Part shown: positions 47,241-57,676 of the stretch, one piece after another | How the letters are laid out: every line of letters begins with the position of its first letter | How positions within the stretch are numbered: the first letter of the stretch is position 1 | Assembly (NCBI GenBank): GCA_014218235.1 | Contig: CM024755.1 | Span: forward strand, 161,441,941 to 161,505,940 | Length of the DNA: 64,000 nucleotides | From: Colocasia esculenta | Lineage: Eukaryota > Streptophyta > Magnoliopsida > Alismatales > Araceae | Direction: 5' to 3' | The notes under the pieces: generated by a model | Database searches by the model: none | The model's input: the letters and a program-made list of their open reading frames with translations, nothing else | What the model was told of the DNA's origin: nothing | Made by a program: the position numbers and the translations under genes

Positions 47241-48480
47241 ATGGCGAGCCGTGGTAAGCGTGGTACCCAGGCTAGGGAGGACGAGCATAGATGTGAGGAG
47301 AGGGGTGAGCAACAGGCCCCAGCACCCCAGGGTCCCATAGTACTTCCTCCACCACCACCTGTGGACTATGGCGTGTTCATGCAAGGCCTGGTCTAGGCGA
47401 TGCAGACGCAGGCACAAACTCAGGTTGTGTTGCAGGCTCAGTTGCAGCACAGGTTAGAGTTGTTAAATAGGGAGTAGCCTATTTTGTTGATTGTGTGATT
47501 GCTTATGTGTTGCTTCTTGTCTCAAGCTCCAGCTCCAGCTCTAGTTCCCCAGGAGCATGGCCATGGTGGTCCATCCATCATGGTGAGGTTTAAGCAGATG
47601 GCTCTGCCTTCTTTTAAAGGGGAGAGTCAGTCCCTTTTGGCAGAGAGCTGGATGAGAGAAGTGGAGAAAATCTTCCGTGCTATCAGGTGTCTAGAAGAGG
47701 ACAAAGTTAGCCTGGAGACTTACATGCTACAGGTACTTAGAGTATATATATTTGTGTAAGATTAAGATTTTAGATTAGATGGTGCTTATGGGTTGTTTCT
47801 TGCAGGAGAGAGCCGATGTTTGGTGGGCCTCTATGCTTCGTACGAGGTACGAGGATGGAGCTTTGGAGGTGACTTGGACTGAGTTTACTAGACTCTTTCG
47901 GGCCAAGTTCATCCCCGAGCATATTCAGGAAAAGATGGAGCAGGAGTTCCTATCTATTACACAGGGCTCCATGCCTGTCCTAGAGTACAAGGCCAGGTTC
48001 ACTAAACATTCCAAGTACGCTCCCCACATTGTTGCAGATGAGCGCAGGATGGCAAAGATTTTCGTGATGGGGCTCAGACCATCACTCTGGTCGAGGATGG
48101 TAGCATTTGACCATCGGACTTTAGATGAGGCAATCAGTGCAGCATGCAGGCAGGAGAGCGAGATGGACCAATACATGGAGGAGAAGAGAGCAGCCCAGAA
48201 GAGGCCAGTGCCACCTTTCCAAAAGGCAGGACAAGAAGAAGGCAGCCGTGTACCAGCAGCCATAGCATACAGTAGTAGCTCCGAGTTAGTCAGCAGTTGC
48301 ACCACAGACACCTCGCTTCAGGCCCAGTGACAAGAAGGAGTGTCTTCATTGCGGAAGGACAAATAGTGACACAGAATGTTGGAAGCTAGCAGGGAAGTGC
48401 CTAAAGTGTGGCAGCAACGAGAACCAGATCCGAGACTGCCTCAGACTTCAGCAGTCTTTGCAGAGAGGAGAGCCAGCCCC
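47241..48480 (+). pseudogene. Gypsy A gag (with intron-like gaps)
   Basis: It begins MASRGKRGTQARED. Blocks are PPPPPVDYGVFMQGLV then TAG, MREVEKIFRAIRCLEEDKVS, ERADVWWASMLRTRYEDGAL, AKFIPEHIQEKMEQEF and FDHRTLDEAISAACRQESEM. An intron-like segment lies at 47453 to about 47525 (1-bp loss beside the donor), and a clean one at 47733-47805 (TACAG|GTACTT ... TTGCAG|GAGAG). The zinc-knuckle region (CLKCGSN...) near 48390-48440 is frameshifted. Gag is the structural and RNA-binding protein of the particle. Confidence 0.85.
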
Positions 48481-49654
48481 AGTAGCGGCAGGAGTAGCGG
48501 CACCAATGACAGGGAAGCCAGGAAGGCCTCGGGACCAAGCTCGAGTCTATGCGCGAGCACGTGAGGTTGCACAGTAGGCAGAGAACGTCACAGAAGATAC
48601 TGTTCTAGTTATGGGTATGCAGGCTCGAGTGTTATTTGATACCAATGCTACACACTCGTTTATTTCCGAGTAGTTTGCTAAGCAGTTAGCAACAGAGTCT
48701 GGAGTTGAGGCAGAGGAGTTAGAGGTTCCCTTGTCTGTGCACATACCAGCAGGTACGGTAGCGAACAGGAAGTGCATCTCATCTTTACTCGTGTGCATTA
48801 AAGATCAAGGCTTGTTTGGGTGTTTCTACTTGCTCAAGATGAAGGACTATGATGCTATACTTGGTCTGGATTGGCTTGAGGAGCACTATGCCTTGGTCGA
48901 TTGCAGGGGAAGAGAATTACTTTGCGTATTCCTGAAGAGGATAAGTTCTTACATCCATTGCCAAGGAATCTTGCGGGAAGGTTTGTGATCTCCACCATGA
49001 AGGCTATGAAGATGGTGAACAAGGGTTGTGACACTTTTCTTGCTAGTGTGGTCTTAGTTCCTAAGGCCGATCAGTCAGCTACCCTTGGGGAGATCGAGGT
49101 TCTGCAAGATTTTCCCAGACGTGTTCCCTGATGATTTGTCTGGATTGCCACTAGCAAGGGAGATAGAGTTCACTATAGAGTTGCTTCCAGGCACCTCACC
49201 TATCTCTAAGGCTCCCTACCGGATGGCACCTGTGGAGTTAGATGAGCTGAGGAAGAAGTTGCAGAAGTTGCTTGACAAGGGGTTCATTCGCCCTAGTGTG
49301 TCACCATGGGGCACACCTGTATTATTCGTGAAGAAGAAGGATGGTTCCCTCAGGCTGTGCATTAACTACAGGAAGCTCAATCAGGGTGACAGTGAAGAAC
49401 AAGTACCCCTTGCCACGCATAAACGATTTGTTCGACCAGCTGCAGAATATGTTTGTGTTCTCCAAGATAGATCTGTGATCCAACTAACATCAGTTGAGGA
49501 TCAAGGGAAAGGATGTGTCCAAGACTGCATTCAGGACCCGCTATGGACACTATGAGTTTCTTGTGCTTCCATTTGGTCTGACTAACGCCCCTGCAGCATT
49601 CATGGATCTCATGAATAGGGTGTTTAGACCATACTTGGATAGCTTTATTGTGGT
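48481..49654 (+). pseudogene. Gypsy A protease and N-terminal reverse transcriptase
   Basis: The retropepsin-like protease reads VLFDTNATHSF near 48638. The active-site motif should be DTGA and the Gly is Asn. A stop follows in ISE-FAKQ. KDYDAILGLDWLEEHYALVD (about 48842) and RT blocks follow: LARE-IEF, SKAPYRMAPVELDELRKKL, GFIRPSVSPWGTPVLFVKKK, LRLCINYRKLNQ. Frameshifts come near 49385 and 49480, then HYEFLVLPFGLTNAPAAFMD up to SFIVV at 49654. The RT active site FIDD lies after the gypsy B insertion, at 60717. Confidence 0.9.
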
Positions 49655-51978
49655 TGTAAGGCCCTCGAATTTTGACCTATTTTGGTTAGATTTTTGTCAT
49701 GTGATGTGTGTATACCTTATGTATATAATTGAGTACATGTGTGTATATATGTAAGTATTTATAATTATACATGTATATATGTATATATATATATATCGCA
49801 TACATGATGTTTTATTTAATAATTAAAATATGTATATTGTACAGTGCATGTATATACCTAGTGTAAGTAGAATTACTACAATTCTGTGTCTGGCCGAAAA
49901 CCCTTTTGGCCTCAACATGAGTTGACATTAAGGGGAGGTCAGCGTCCACATCGATGGACGCCAAGCCCAGACAGGCGGCCATGGATGTTGATGCCTACAT
50001 CCCAGAACTGGATGCACTTCAGATCCGGAAACGTCCACGATTTTCTCGGCCCTTGTTTAGGAAACCGTCCCCTAACGGTCATCCATCCAACCTACGCATA
50101 CCCAAGACCCTGAGGTTGTATAAAAACACCTCCTTTGCAGCCAGATTGAGTCTTTTTGCTCTTTGGACAAAACCCTAAAACCTTGTGCGAACCTGAGACT
50201 TTGAACTCTTTGATCCGGTGACTGGAGGCTTCTTCCGGCGTTCCACCACGACTGGGAGGAAGTCTGGGCATAGAGGAAGGCTTCCCCGAGGACGGTGTAC
50301 TATCTGCTTCAACACAAAACCGGTTCGGGGAAGGATTTGAAGGCTTCTTGGCACTGGCCGAGGAGAGCTTCATTAGCAAATAACTCCCTGTAGCAATTTA
50401 TTTTGAAGCAAGTAACCCTTGACCATTGTCCATACATGCGTCTAGTAGGTCCCAGGTATTTTTATGGATTTTATTCGTTTCCTCGAACCCCCGTTCTCTC
50501 TTATTTTTGTGAGTTTTGTCTGCATTTCTGCAGACAGGAACTTAACAACATCATTTGTTGCCGTTAAGATCAGAGCTTGGCGGCAACCTTTACTGCCGTT
50601 AACATGGTTGGCGGCCACCTGTGTGCCGCTGAGTTCTTCAGGTGGTGACAATGTGCATGTCTGACCTTTGTAATTTATTTTTCAGATTTTCGAATATGAG
50701 GATATACTGTAAAAATGATATATTGTCAACTATGTCCAGTGGATCATACTGTGTGATTATGATGAATTTTCGTTCATTGCACTATTTATTAAAATCCCTG
50801 AAAGGATTGTTGAGCATGTTTTAGTCCTACTATTTACTGTTTATGTGGATCCATATTTAATTAGGATATCAGGAAATTTCTATGAGATGTATATATATAT
50901 TAGGTCATGTCAGGAAATTTGGGTGAATTTCTATTTGCTATGTGAATATTTAAAATTTCTAGAAAATAGAATAGTGAGGATAAATTGTGTGTTTTAATTT
51001 TAAACAAAATGTATGATACATGTTAAAAGACAAGAAATTTTATGTGATACTATGACTATTAGATACAAGTTTTAGAACTGTTAAATACATTGGTAACACG
51101 GTGAATTATGTTTATTGAGTTCTTGATAATTATGCAGAATGCTTGTTCAAATTTTCATAAATTGTGTAGATGTTTGAAAAATATGAAAATTTGTGTGTAT
51201 GATGATTAACCTATAAGAAGTTTTTAGTAAAATTTTCATGCTGATTGGACAATAGTCAGTGCTGATTTGGATTTAACATAGAAAAAGGACAATGTGGAGC
51301 ATGCTTAGTGTAATGGTTCATAATTTAGTGAATTGCAGCATGATTAGGGTTAGTTTATGACCTATTTTACATTGTAAACAGTAGCATGTTATTAGATTAA
51401 CTGAACTATGAAATCATGTATAAGTGAATGCAATAGTGTCAACAAGTGTATGTGAACAACGTTAATAATACGAAAAGTGTATAAACTGTGCCATGTGTGA
51501 CACTGCTACCTTAGAGGGCTCTGGAGTAAAGTCTCTATGGGAAGGTTCATAGTGTGTGAAATCCTATGGGCAATTAGGATGAAATCCTGGAGGTGGACAA
51601 GTTTCACTGGTTAGGGTGGAGAGTGCTTCTCCCAGTTCTACGCAGTTAACCAAGATCTATCACTATTTTGTCTAGGTGATAGGTATGTGAATGTGATTGT
51701 GTGTCCTTCTAGAGGTGGTTTGGACTATGTGTCATGGCATTTAATGTGAATAATGTGATTGTATATAAGTGAATGTGAAATTGTGTAATGTGCAAATGAA
51801 TATGTGAATGTGTGAAAACCATGTGATAGCATGTGAATTAGTGAAACACTAAATGAGTATGTTAAATCCATGTCAAAACAGCAAGTTACATGTTTATAAT
51901 TGTGTTAAATGTATGAGAATCTAAATAGAATCCATGCTAGGAGCAATGCTTACATCATGTGTTATTTCATGCTTAAGT

Positions 51979-52064
<86 letters not shown>

Positions 52065-52732
52065 AGCATGAATGGAATGAGTTTTAAGTTGATTAAGCAT
52101 GTTAAAGAAATGTGTGGAGAGCATGTGATAGGTTTTATACCTAATGTGAAAAGAAATATAAAGCATGTATCATGCCCTTTAATGTATAGGAAATTCATGG
52201 ATAGAATTTAAAAGGTTCAAACCATGCTACATGTGTTAATTATTTTATTAGAAAGTAAAATGTGCATATGATGTGTGTATGTATAATGTGTGTGGATTGC
52301 TTGCTGAGTCTATTAGACTCACTCTTCCTTCGACGTACAAGTGTGGCGGGTGATTCCTCTTCCTTGGAGGAGACTGTTAGGAGCAACTCCGAGCGAGAGG
52401 AGTAGCATCTTTTGTGAAGAATACTTTGTTGTACTTTCATTTCATATGTATGTAATCAATGGTATTATGTAATTCAGATGTGGACAATGTAATTTGAATT
52501 AGAATTTCAATTATGTGGACTTTATTTCTCTTTATTTGCTATATGGACTGTGGATATCTAATGTGGATGATGGAATAAGAATGAAGAAAACTCTTTTATT
52601 TCCGTTGTTCTATATTTATTTTTGTGTACATCTCGACTTAGTGTATACGTTGGGTCAATGTCCCACTGTAGCAATGCTCATTATACCGACGTGGGTTGGT
52701 GTAACCGTACCGGTATAAGGAGGGTCGTTACA
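49655..52732 (+). mobile_element. Gypsy B 5' LTR
   Basis: 3078 bp. Near the start lies an inverted GCGTCCACATCGATGGACGC motif (about 49945), and further along a (TA)n run of about 80 bp (51982-52061) that is only about 20 bp in the 3' LTR. Otherwise it is very similar to the 3' LTR. Open frames inside it recur in the other LTR only because the LTRs are copies. Confidence 0.95.
51982..52061. repeat. (TA)n microsatellite in gypsy B 5' LTR
   Basis: An uninterrupted run of about 40 TA units. The matching place in the 3' LTR (60020-60040) has about ten. The Tyr-Ile peptides it encodes are artefacts. Confidence 0.97.
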
Positions 52733-52892
52733 GAGATTGGTATCAGAGACCACATGTTGAGATTGTAAATAATATATATATGTCATCATTTTCATTATAT
52801 TCTAAGTCTTTATAGATTGTCCACATAGTTAAGAAAATAGTTAGGAATTAGATAGTTTAGTTCCTAATTGTGATTAATCGGTTTTGTAGGCT

Positions 52893-54140
52893 ATGGCTTC
52901 TCGTGGCAGGCGTGGTGCTCATGCCAGAGAGGATGAGCCTAGGCGTGAGGAGAGGGATGAGCAGCAGGCCCCAGCTCCACAGGGACCTACTGTACTTCCT
53001 CCACCGCCACCAATAGACTATGGGGTGTTTATGCAGGGTCTGGTACATGCCATGCAGACACATGCCCATACTCAGGTTGCACTTCAGGCTCAGCTGGAGG
53101 CTCAGGTGAGAATAATAAATAAAGTAGTCTGTTTTATTTAATTGCATGATTGTTATGTTGCTATATCGTATATGTGTTGCTTATATTGTTTGTTATAGCA
53201 GGCTCAGGCGCCAGTTCCCCAGGCACATGACCATGGTGGACCTTCCATCATGGAAAGGTTCAAGAGGATGGCTCCACCCTCTTTTAAGGGGGAGAGCGAT
53301 CCGTTGCTTGTGGAGAGCTGGATGAGGGAGATCGAAAAGATTTTCTGGGCGATTAGGTGTGCTGAGGATGACAAGGTTAGCCTGGCCACCTATATGCTAC
53401 AGGTATGTGTTTGTTGTTTAAGCATTTAATTAAATAATTAAGGTTAGATGGTTTAGATAAGTGCTTATGGAGAATGATTTGATGCAGGAGAGAGCCGATG
53501 TGTGCTGGTCCTTGTTGCTACGTACCAGATTTGAGGACCAGATTTGAGGACGGTGCTGTCGAGGTTGCCTGGGATGAGTTCGTGAGGGTCTTTCAAGCCA
53601 AGTTCATCCCCGAGCATACCCAGGACAAGATGGAACAGGAGTTCCTCACCTTGACTTAGGGCTCCATGACCGTACTCGAGTACGAGGCCAAGTTTTCTGA
53701 GCTTTCGAAGTATGCACTTCATATCATTGCTGATGAGCGCAGGAAGACGAAGAAGTTTGTGATGGGCCTTAAGCCATCACTGCGATCGAGGCTTGTGGTG
53801 TTCGATCATCGTACCTTAGATGAGGCTCTTAGTGTGGCGTGCCGTCAGGAGAGTGAGATGGAGCAATACCTTGAGGAGAGAAGGCTTCGCAGAAGAGGCC
53901 GGCAGCTCCTTTCTAGCAGCAGGATAGAAAGAAGATGGCGTATCAGTCACCACAACGTCCTGTGACATCGGGCAGTCAGCAGGTAGCTTCTCAGTGTTCC
54001 CCTGGTAGTAGGCCTAGTGGCAAGAATGAGTGTCCTCATTGGGGAGGGCACATGGTGGTAAGGAGTGTTGGAAGTTGGCAGGAAAGTGCCTCAAGTGTGG
54101 GAGCAGTAAGCACCAGATCCGAGACTGCCCCAGACTTCAG
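52893..54140 (+). pseudogene. Gypsy B gag with two GT-AG introns
   Basis: Exon 1 (52893-53105) starts MASRGRRGAHAREDEPRREE and ends in phase 0 at CAG|GTGAGAA. Intron 1 is 53106-53198 (TTATAG|CAG). Exon 2 (53199-53402) encodes HDHGGPSIMERFKRMAPPSF and MREIEKIFWAIR. Intron 2 is 53403-53487 (CTACAG|GTATGTG ... GATGCAG|GAG). Exon 3 has ERADVCWSLLLRTRFED, where a 13-bp tandem duplication (53525-53550) shifts the frame. Then come AKFIPEHTQDKMEQEF, a TAG at about 53657 and VFDHRTLDEALSVACRQESE. A tandem zinc-knuckle pair follows: a damaged CPHW...KEC and an intact CLKCGSSKHQIRDC at about 54089-54130. Confidence 0.85.
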
Positions 54141-56127
54141 CAGGGAGTCCAGCTATCAGCACCAACTCCAGCAGTGGCAGCGGCAGCAGCACCAGCTATA
54201 GGGCGACCAGGAAGGCCTCGAGCCCAAGCTCGAGTGTTTGCCTTGGCGAGAGAGGACGCGGAGCAGGCAGAGCATGTCACCAAAGGTACGGTTCTTTTCA
54301 TGGGTGTGCATGCTCGGGTTTTGTTTGATACGGGTGCTACTCACTCGTTCATTTTCGAGCGGTTTTCTAGGCAGTTAGCTTTAGAGTTTGAGGAGTTAGA
54401 GGTTCCGTTGTCTATGCACACACCTGCGGGAACGGTATCGACTAGGAAGTGCATTCCGTCTTTACCTGTGTGCATTGAGGATAGAGTCCTAGAGGGGTGT
54501 TTCTTCTTGCTAAAGATGAAGGACTATGATGCAATTCTTGGTCTGGATTGGCTAGAGGAACACTATGCATTAGTGGATTGTCATGGGAAGAAGATTGTTT
54601 TCCGTATTCCTGGTGAAGATGAGTTTTCACATCCATTGCCAAGGAACCTTGCGGGAAAGTTTGTTATCTTCGCTATGAAGGCGATGAGGATGGTAGGCAA
54701 GGGTTATGATGCTTTTCTTGCCAGCGTGGTATTAGTACCAAAAGCTGATCAGTCACCTACCCTTGAGGAGATAGATGTAGTGCGGGAGTTTCCAGACGTA
54801 TTTCTCGATGATTTTTCTGGATTTCCTCTGGTTAGAGAGATAGAGTTTACCCTAGAGTTGCTTCCGAGCACCTCTCCTATCTCAAAGGCTCCATATCGGA
54901 TGGCACCTACGGAGTTAGCAGAGTTAAGGAAGCAGTTGCAAGATTTTCTAGATAAGGGATTTATTCGCCCTAGTGTTTCTCCTTGGGGCGCACCTGTCTT
55001 ATTCGTAAAGAAGAAGGATGGGTCACTTAGGTTATGCATTGATTATAGGAAGCTAAACCAAGTGACTGTGAAGAACAGGTATCCCTTACCGCGGATCGAT
55101 GATCTATTTGACCAGTTGCAGAATGCATCGGTCTTTTCCAAGATTGATTTGCGGTCTGGCTATCATCAGTTGAGGATTAGGAGTGAGGATGTGTCCAATA
55201 CGGCCTTTCGGACCCGTTATGGACATTATGAGTTTTTGGTTCTTTCATTTGGTCTAACTAACTTCCCTGTAGCATTCATGGATCTCAAGAACAGGGTGTT
55301 TAGGCCTTATTTAAATAGTTTTGTTTTAATGTTTATCGACGATGTGCTGGTCTATTCTCCAGATGAGGCCACACACCGTCAGCATTTGAGGGTAGTGTTA
55401 GAAGTTCTCCGAGAGCACAAGCTATATGCAAAATTCAGCAAGTGCGATTTCTGGATGCGCGATGTTCATTTCCTTGGGCATGTTATCTTCGGTGCTGGAG
55501 TAGTAGTTGATCTAGCAAAGGTTCAGGTTGTATTAGATTGGGAGATTCCCAAGATCCCATCGGAGATTCGTAGTTTCCTTGATTTAGCGGGTTATTATCG
55601 GCGATTTATTGAGGGATTTGCATCCATCGCTGCTCCATTGACTAAGCAAACCAGGAAGGGTGTGAAGTTTGTATGGTCCGAGGAGTGTGAGAGTAGCTTT
55701 CAATTATTGAAGGCTAAGCTCACATCTGCACCGGTATTGGTATTGCCTAGTGGTGATAAAGGTTTTGCCATTTATACGGATGCATCTCGGATTGGTTTAG
55801 GCTGTGTATTGATGCAGTAGGGAAGGGTAGTGGCGTATGCTTCTCGTCAATTGAAGGAGTATGAACGTAACTATCTGACTCATGATTTAGAGCTTGCGGC
55901 AGTGGTTCATGCACTAAAGATCTGGAGGCACTATCTTTATGGTGTCAGATTTGAGGTGTTCACTGACCACAAGAGCTTGAGGTATCTTTTCTCCCAAAAG
56001 GAATTAAGCCTGAGGCAGAGAAGATGGATTGAGTTCCTCAAGGACTATGACTTTGACCTTCAGTATCATCCTGGAAAGGCGAATATCATAGCAGATGCCC
56101 TTAGTAGGAAGAGGTCATCACTCCAGT
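54030..56127 (+). pseudogene. Gypsy B protease, reverse transcriptase and RNase H
   Basis: Open for 596 codons (54030-55820). The protease active site VLFDTGATHSF is intact (54327). The RT blocks are SKAPYRMAPTELAELRKQL, GFIRPSVSPWGAPVLFVKKK, CIDYRKLNQVTVKNRYPLPR, FSKIDLRSGYHQ, FRTRYGHYEFLVLSFGLTN and the catalytic MFIDDVLVYS (55332). RNase H has AIYTDASRIGLGCVLMQ, then a TAG at 55818-55820, then ASRQLKEYERNYLTHDLELA, FTDHKSLRYLF and YHPGKANIIADALSRK to 56127. LTNFPVAFMDL replaces the usual LTNAPAAFMDL. It is the best preserved pol in the window. Confidence 0.92.
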
Positions 56128-57628
56128 AGGATTGGAAGATGTTGGGTGATGTTTCTTGTGCGATGACTGAGTTAGAGCCATTATGTCAGGCTTTCGTGGC
56201 TTAGTTGTCCATCCGGTCTACTGTCTTGGATGAGGTGATCGAGTAGCAAAAGGCCGATCCTAGACTCCAGGAGTTAGTGGGCAAGGCAGCATTGCTCGTG
56301 ATTAGGATGGAGTGACTAGGTTTCATCATCGAGTCTGTGTTCCCAATATAGTGGATGTCCGTGAGCATGTATTCGCGGAGGCTCATAGGTCTAGATTCTC
56401 TATTCTTCCGGGTAACACTAAGATGTACCAGGATTTAAAGAGATCATTTTGGTGGTCTGGCATGAAGAAGGATGTGGCAGAGTATGTGTCTAGGTGTTTA
56501 GTATGTCAGCAAGTGAAGGCTGAGCGACAGCGACCATCTGGCCTTATGCAAAAGATGGAAATCCCAGTATGTAAGTGGGAGGCTGTCACTGTAGATTTTG
56601 TAACGGGTTTGCCCAGATCAAGGAGGGGCAATGACTCAATATGGGTAGTGGTAGATAGATTCTCTAAGACTGCGCATTTCTTACCTATGAAGAAGAAGCA
56701 GTCAGTCGAGAGCTTAGCTAGATTGTATGTTAGTAGCATTATTAGATTGCATGGTGTGCCGAAGTCGATCATTTCAGATTGAGATCTGAGATTTACTTCG
56801 AGGTTCTGGAAGGGTCTTCAGGATGCATTAGGTTCTGAATTGAAGCTTAGTTCGGCGTTCCATCCCCAGATAGATGGACAGTCCGAGAGGACTATCCAGG
56901 CACTCGAGGATATGTTGAGAGCGTGTGTGCTGGATTGGAAGGATGATTGGGAGCGTCATTTACCTCTTGTGGAGTTTGCATACAACAACAGTTTTCATGC
57001 GAGTATTGGTATGGCTCCATTTGAGGTGTTGTATGGTAGGCCTTGTAGATCTCCTTTATGTTGGGAGGAGACTGGCCATAGGTAGTTGAATCGGACCGGA
57101 GTAAGTTCAGGAGACTTCGGATAAGATCCAGCTTATTAGGAAGAGGCTTGTTGCGGCGCAAGATAGGCAGAAGAGTTAAGCCGACAACAGGAGGAAGGAT
57201 TTAGAGTTCGAGGTTGGTGATCATGTCTTCCTAAAGATTTCACCTACCCGAGGTGTTGTCAGATTTGGCAGGCATAGTAAGCTAAGTCTCAGATTCATTG
57301 GCCCGTATGAGGTTCTCAGACGATTGGGCAACGTGGCTTATAAGCTAGCTTTACCCCCGACGTTAGCTAGTGTCCATCCTGTTTTCCACGTATCAATGCT
57401 CAGTAGATACGTCTGAGATCCATCTCATGTTATTAGTCATGAGCCAGTAGAGATCCAGCCAGATCTGTCATATGTTGAGCAACCAGTAGCTATCCTTGGC
57501 CGGAAGGTTCAGCATCTCCGGAATAGGAGCATTGCGTCAGTAAAAGTTCTATGGCGCAACTTCTCACGAGAGGAGGCTACTTGGAGCTTGAGGATGCTAT
57601 GAAGAAGAAGTATCCCCAATTGTTTTAG
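56128..57628 (+). pseudogene. Gypsy B integrase with chromodomain
   Basis: Several stops lie between 56128 and 56300. The zinc region is AHRSRFSILPGNTKMYQ, where the second His of the HHCC pattern is Leu (about 56404), then CLVCQQVK. The core has ITVDFVTGLP-type VTVDFVTGLPRSRRGNDSIW and LHGVPKSIISD, then a stop (56779) just after the second Asp, then HPQIDGQSERTIQALEDML with its Glu. A stop follows at about 57083 with a frame change. GPYEVLRRLG-like and HPVFHVSMLSRYV blocks lead to a chromodomain-like end (PVAILGRKVQHLRNRS, VLWRNFSREEATW) before 57628. The chromodomain in this lineage is thought to steer integration to heterochromatin. Confidence 0.88.
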
Positions 57629-57661
57629 TAGTGTCGGTATAACTTCGAGGGCAAAGTTTCT

Positions 57662-57676
57662 TTAAGGGGGAGAGGG
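57662..57676 (+). promoter_or_regulatory. Gypsy B polypurine tract
   Basis: TTAAGGGGGAGAGGG abuts the 3' LTR. The same tract precedes the gypsy A 3' LTR at 63041-63055 (TTAGGGGGAGAGGG). Confidence 0.9.

Noticed and set aside
49886..50664. Small open frames kept in both gypsy B LTRs (also 57908-58686)
   Set aside because: They are kept because the LTRs are recent copies of each other, not because of coding selection. They do not occur in the gypsy A LTRs.
51909..52211. Open frames encoding long Tyr-Ile runs on both strands
   Set aside because: Translation of a (TA)n microsatellite in an LTR.
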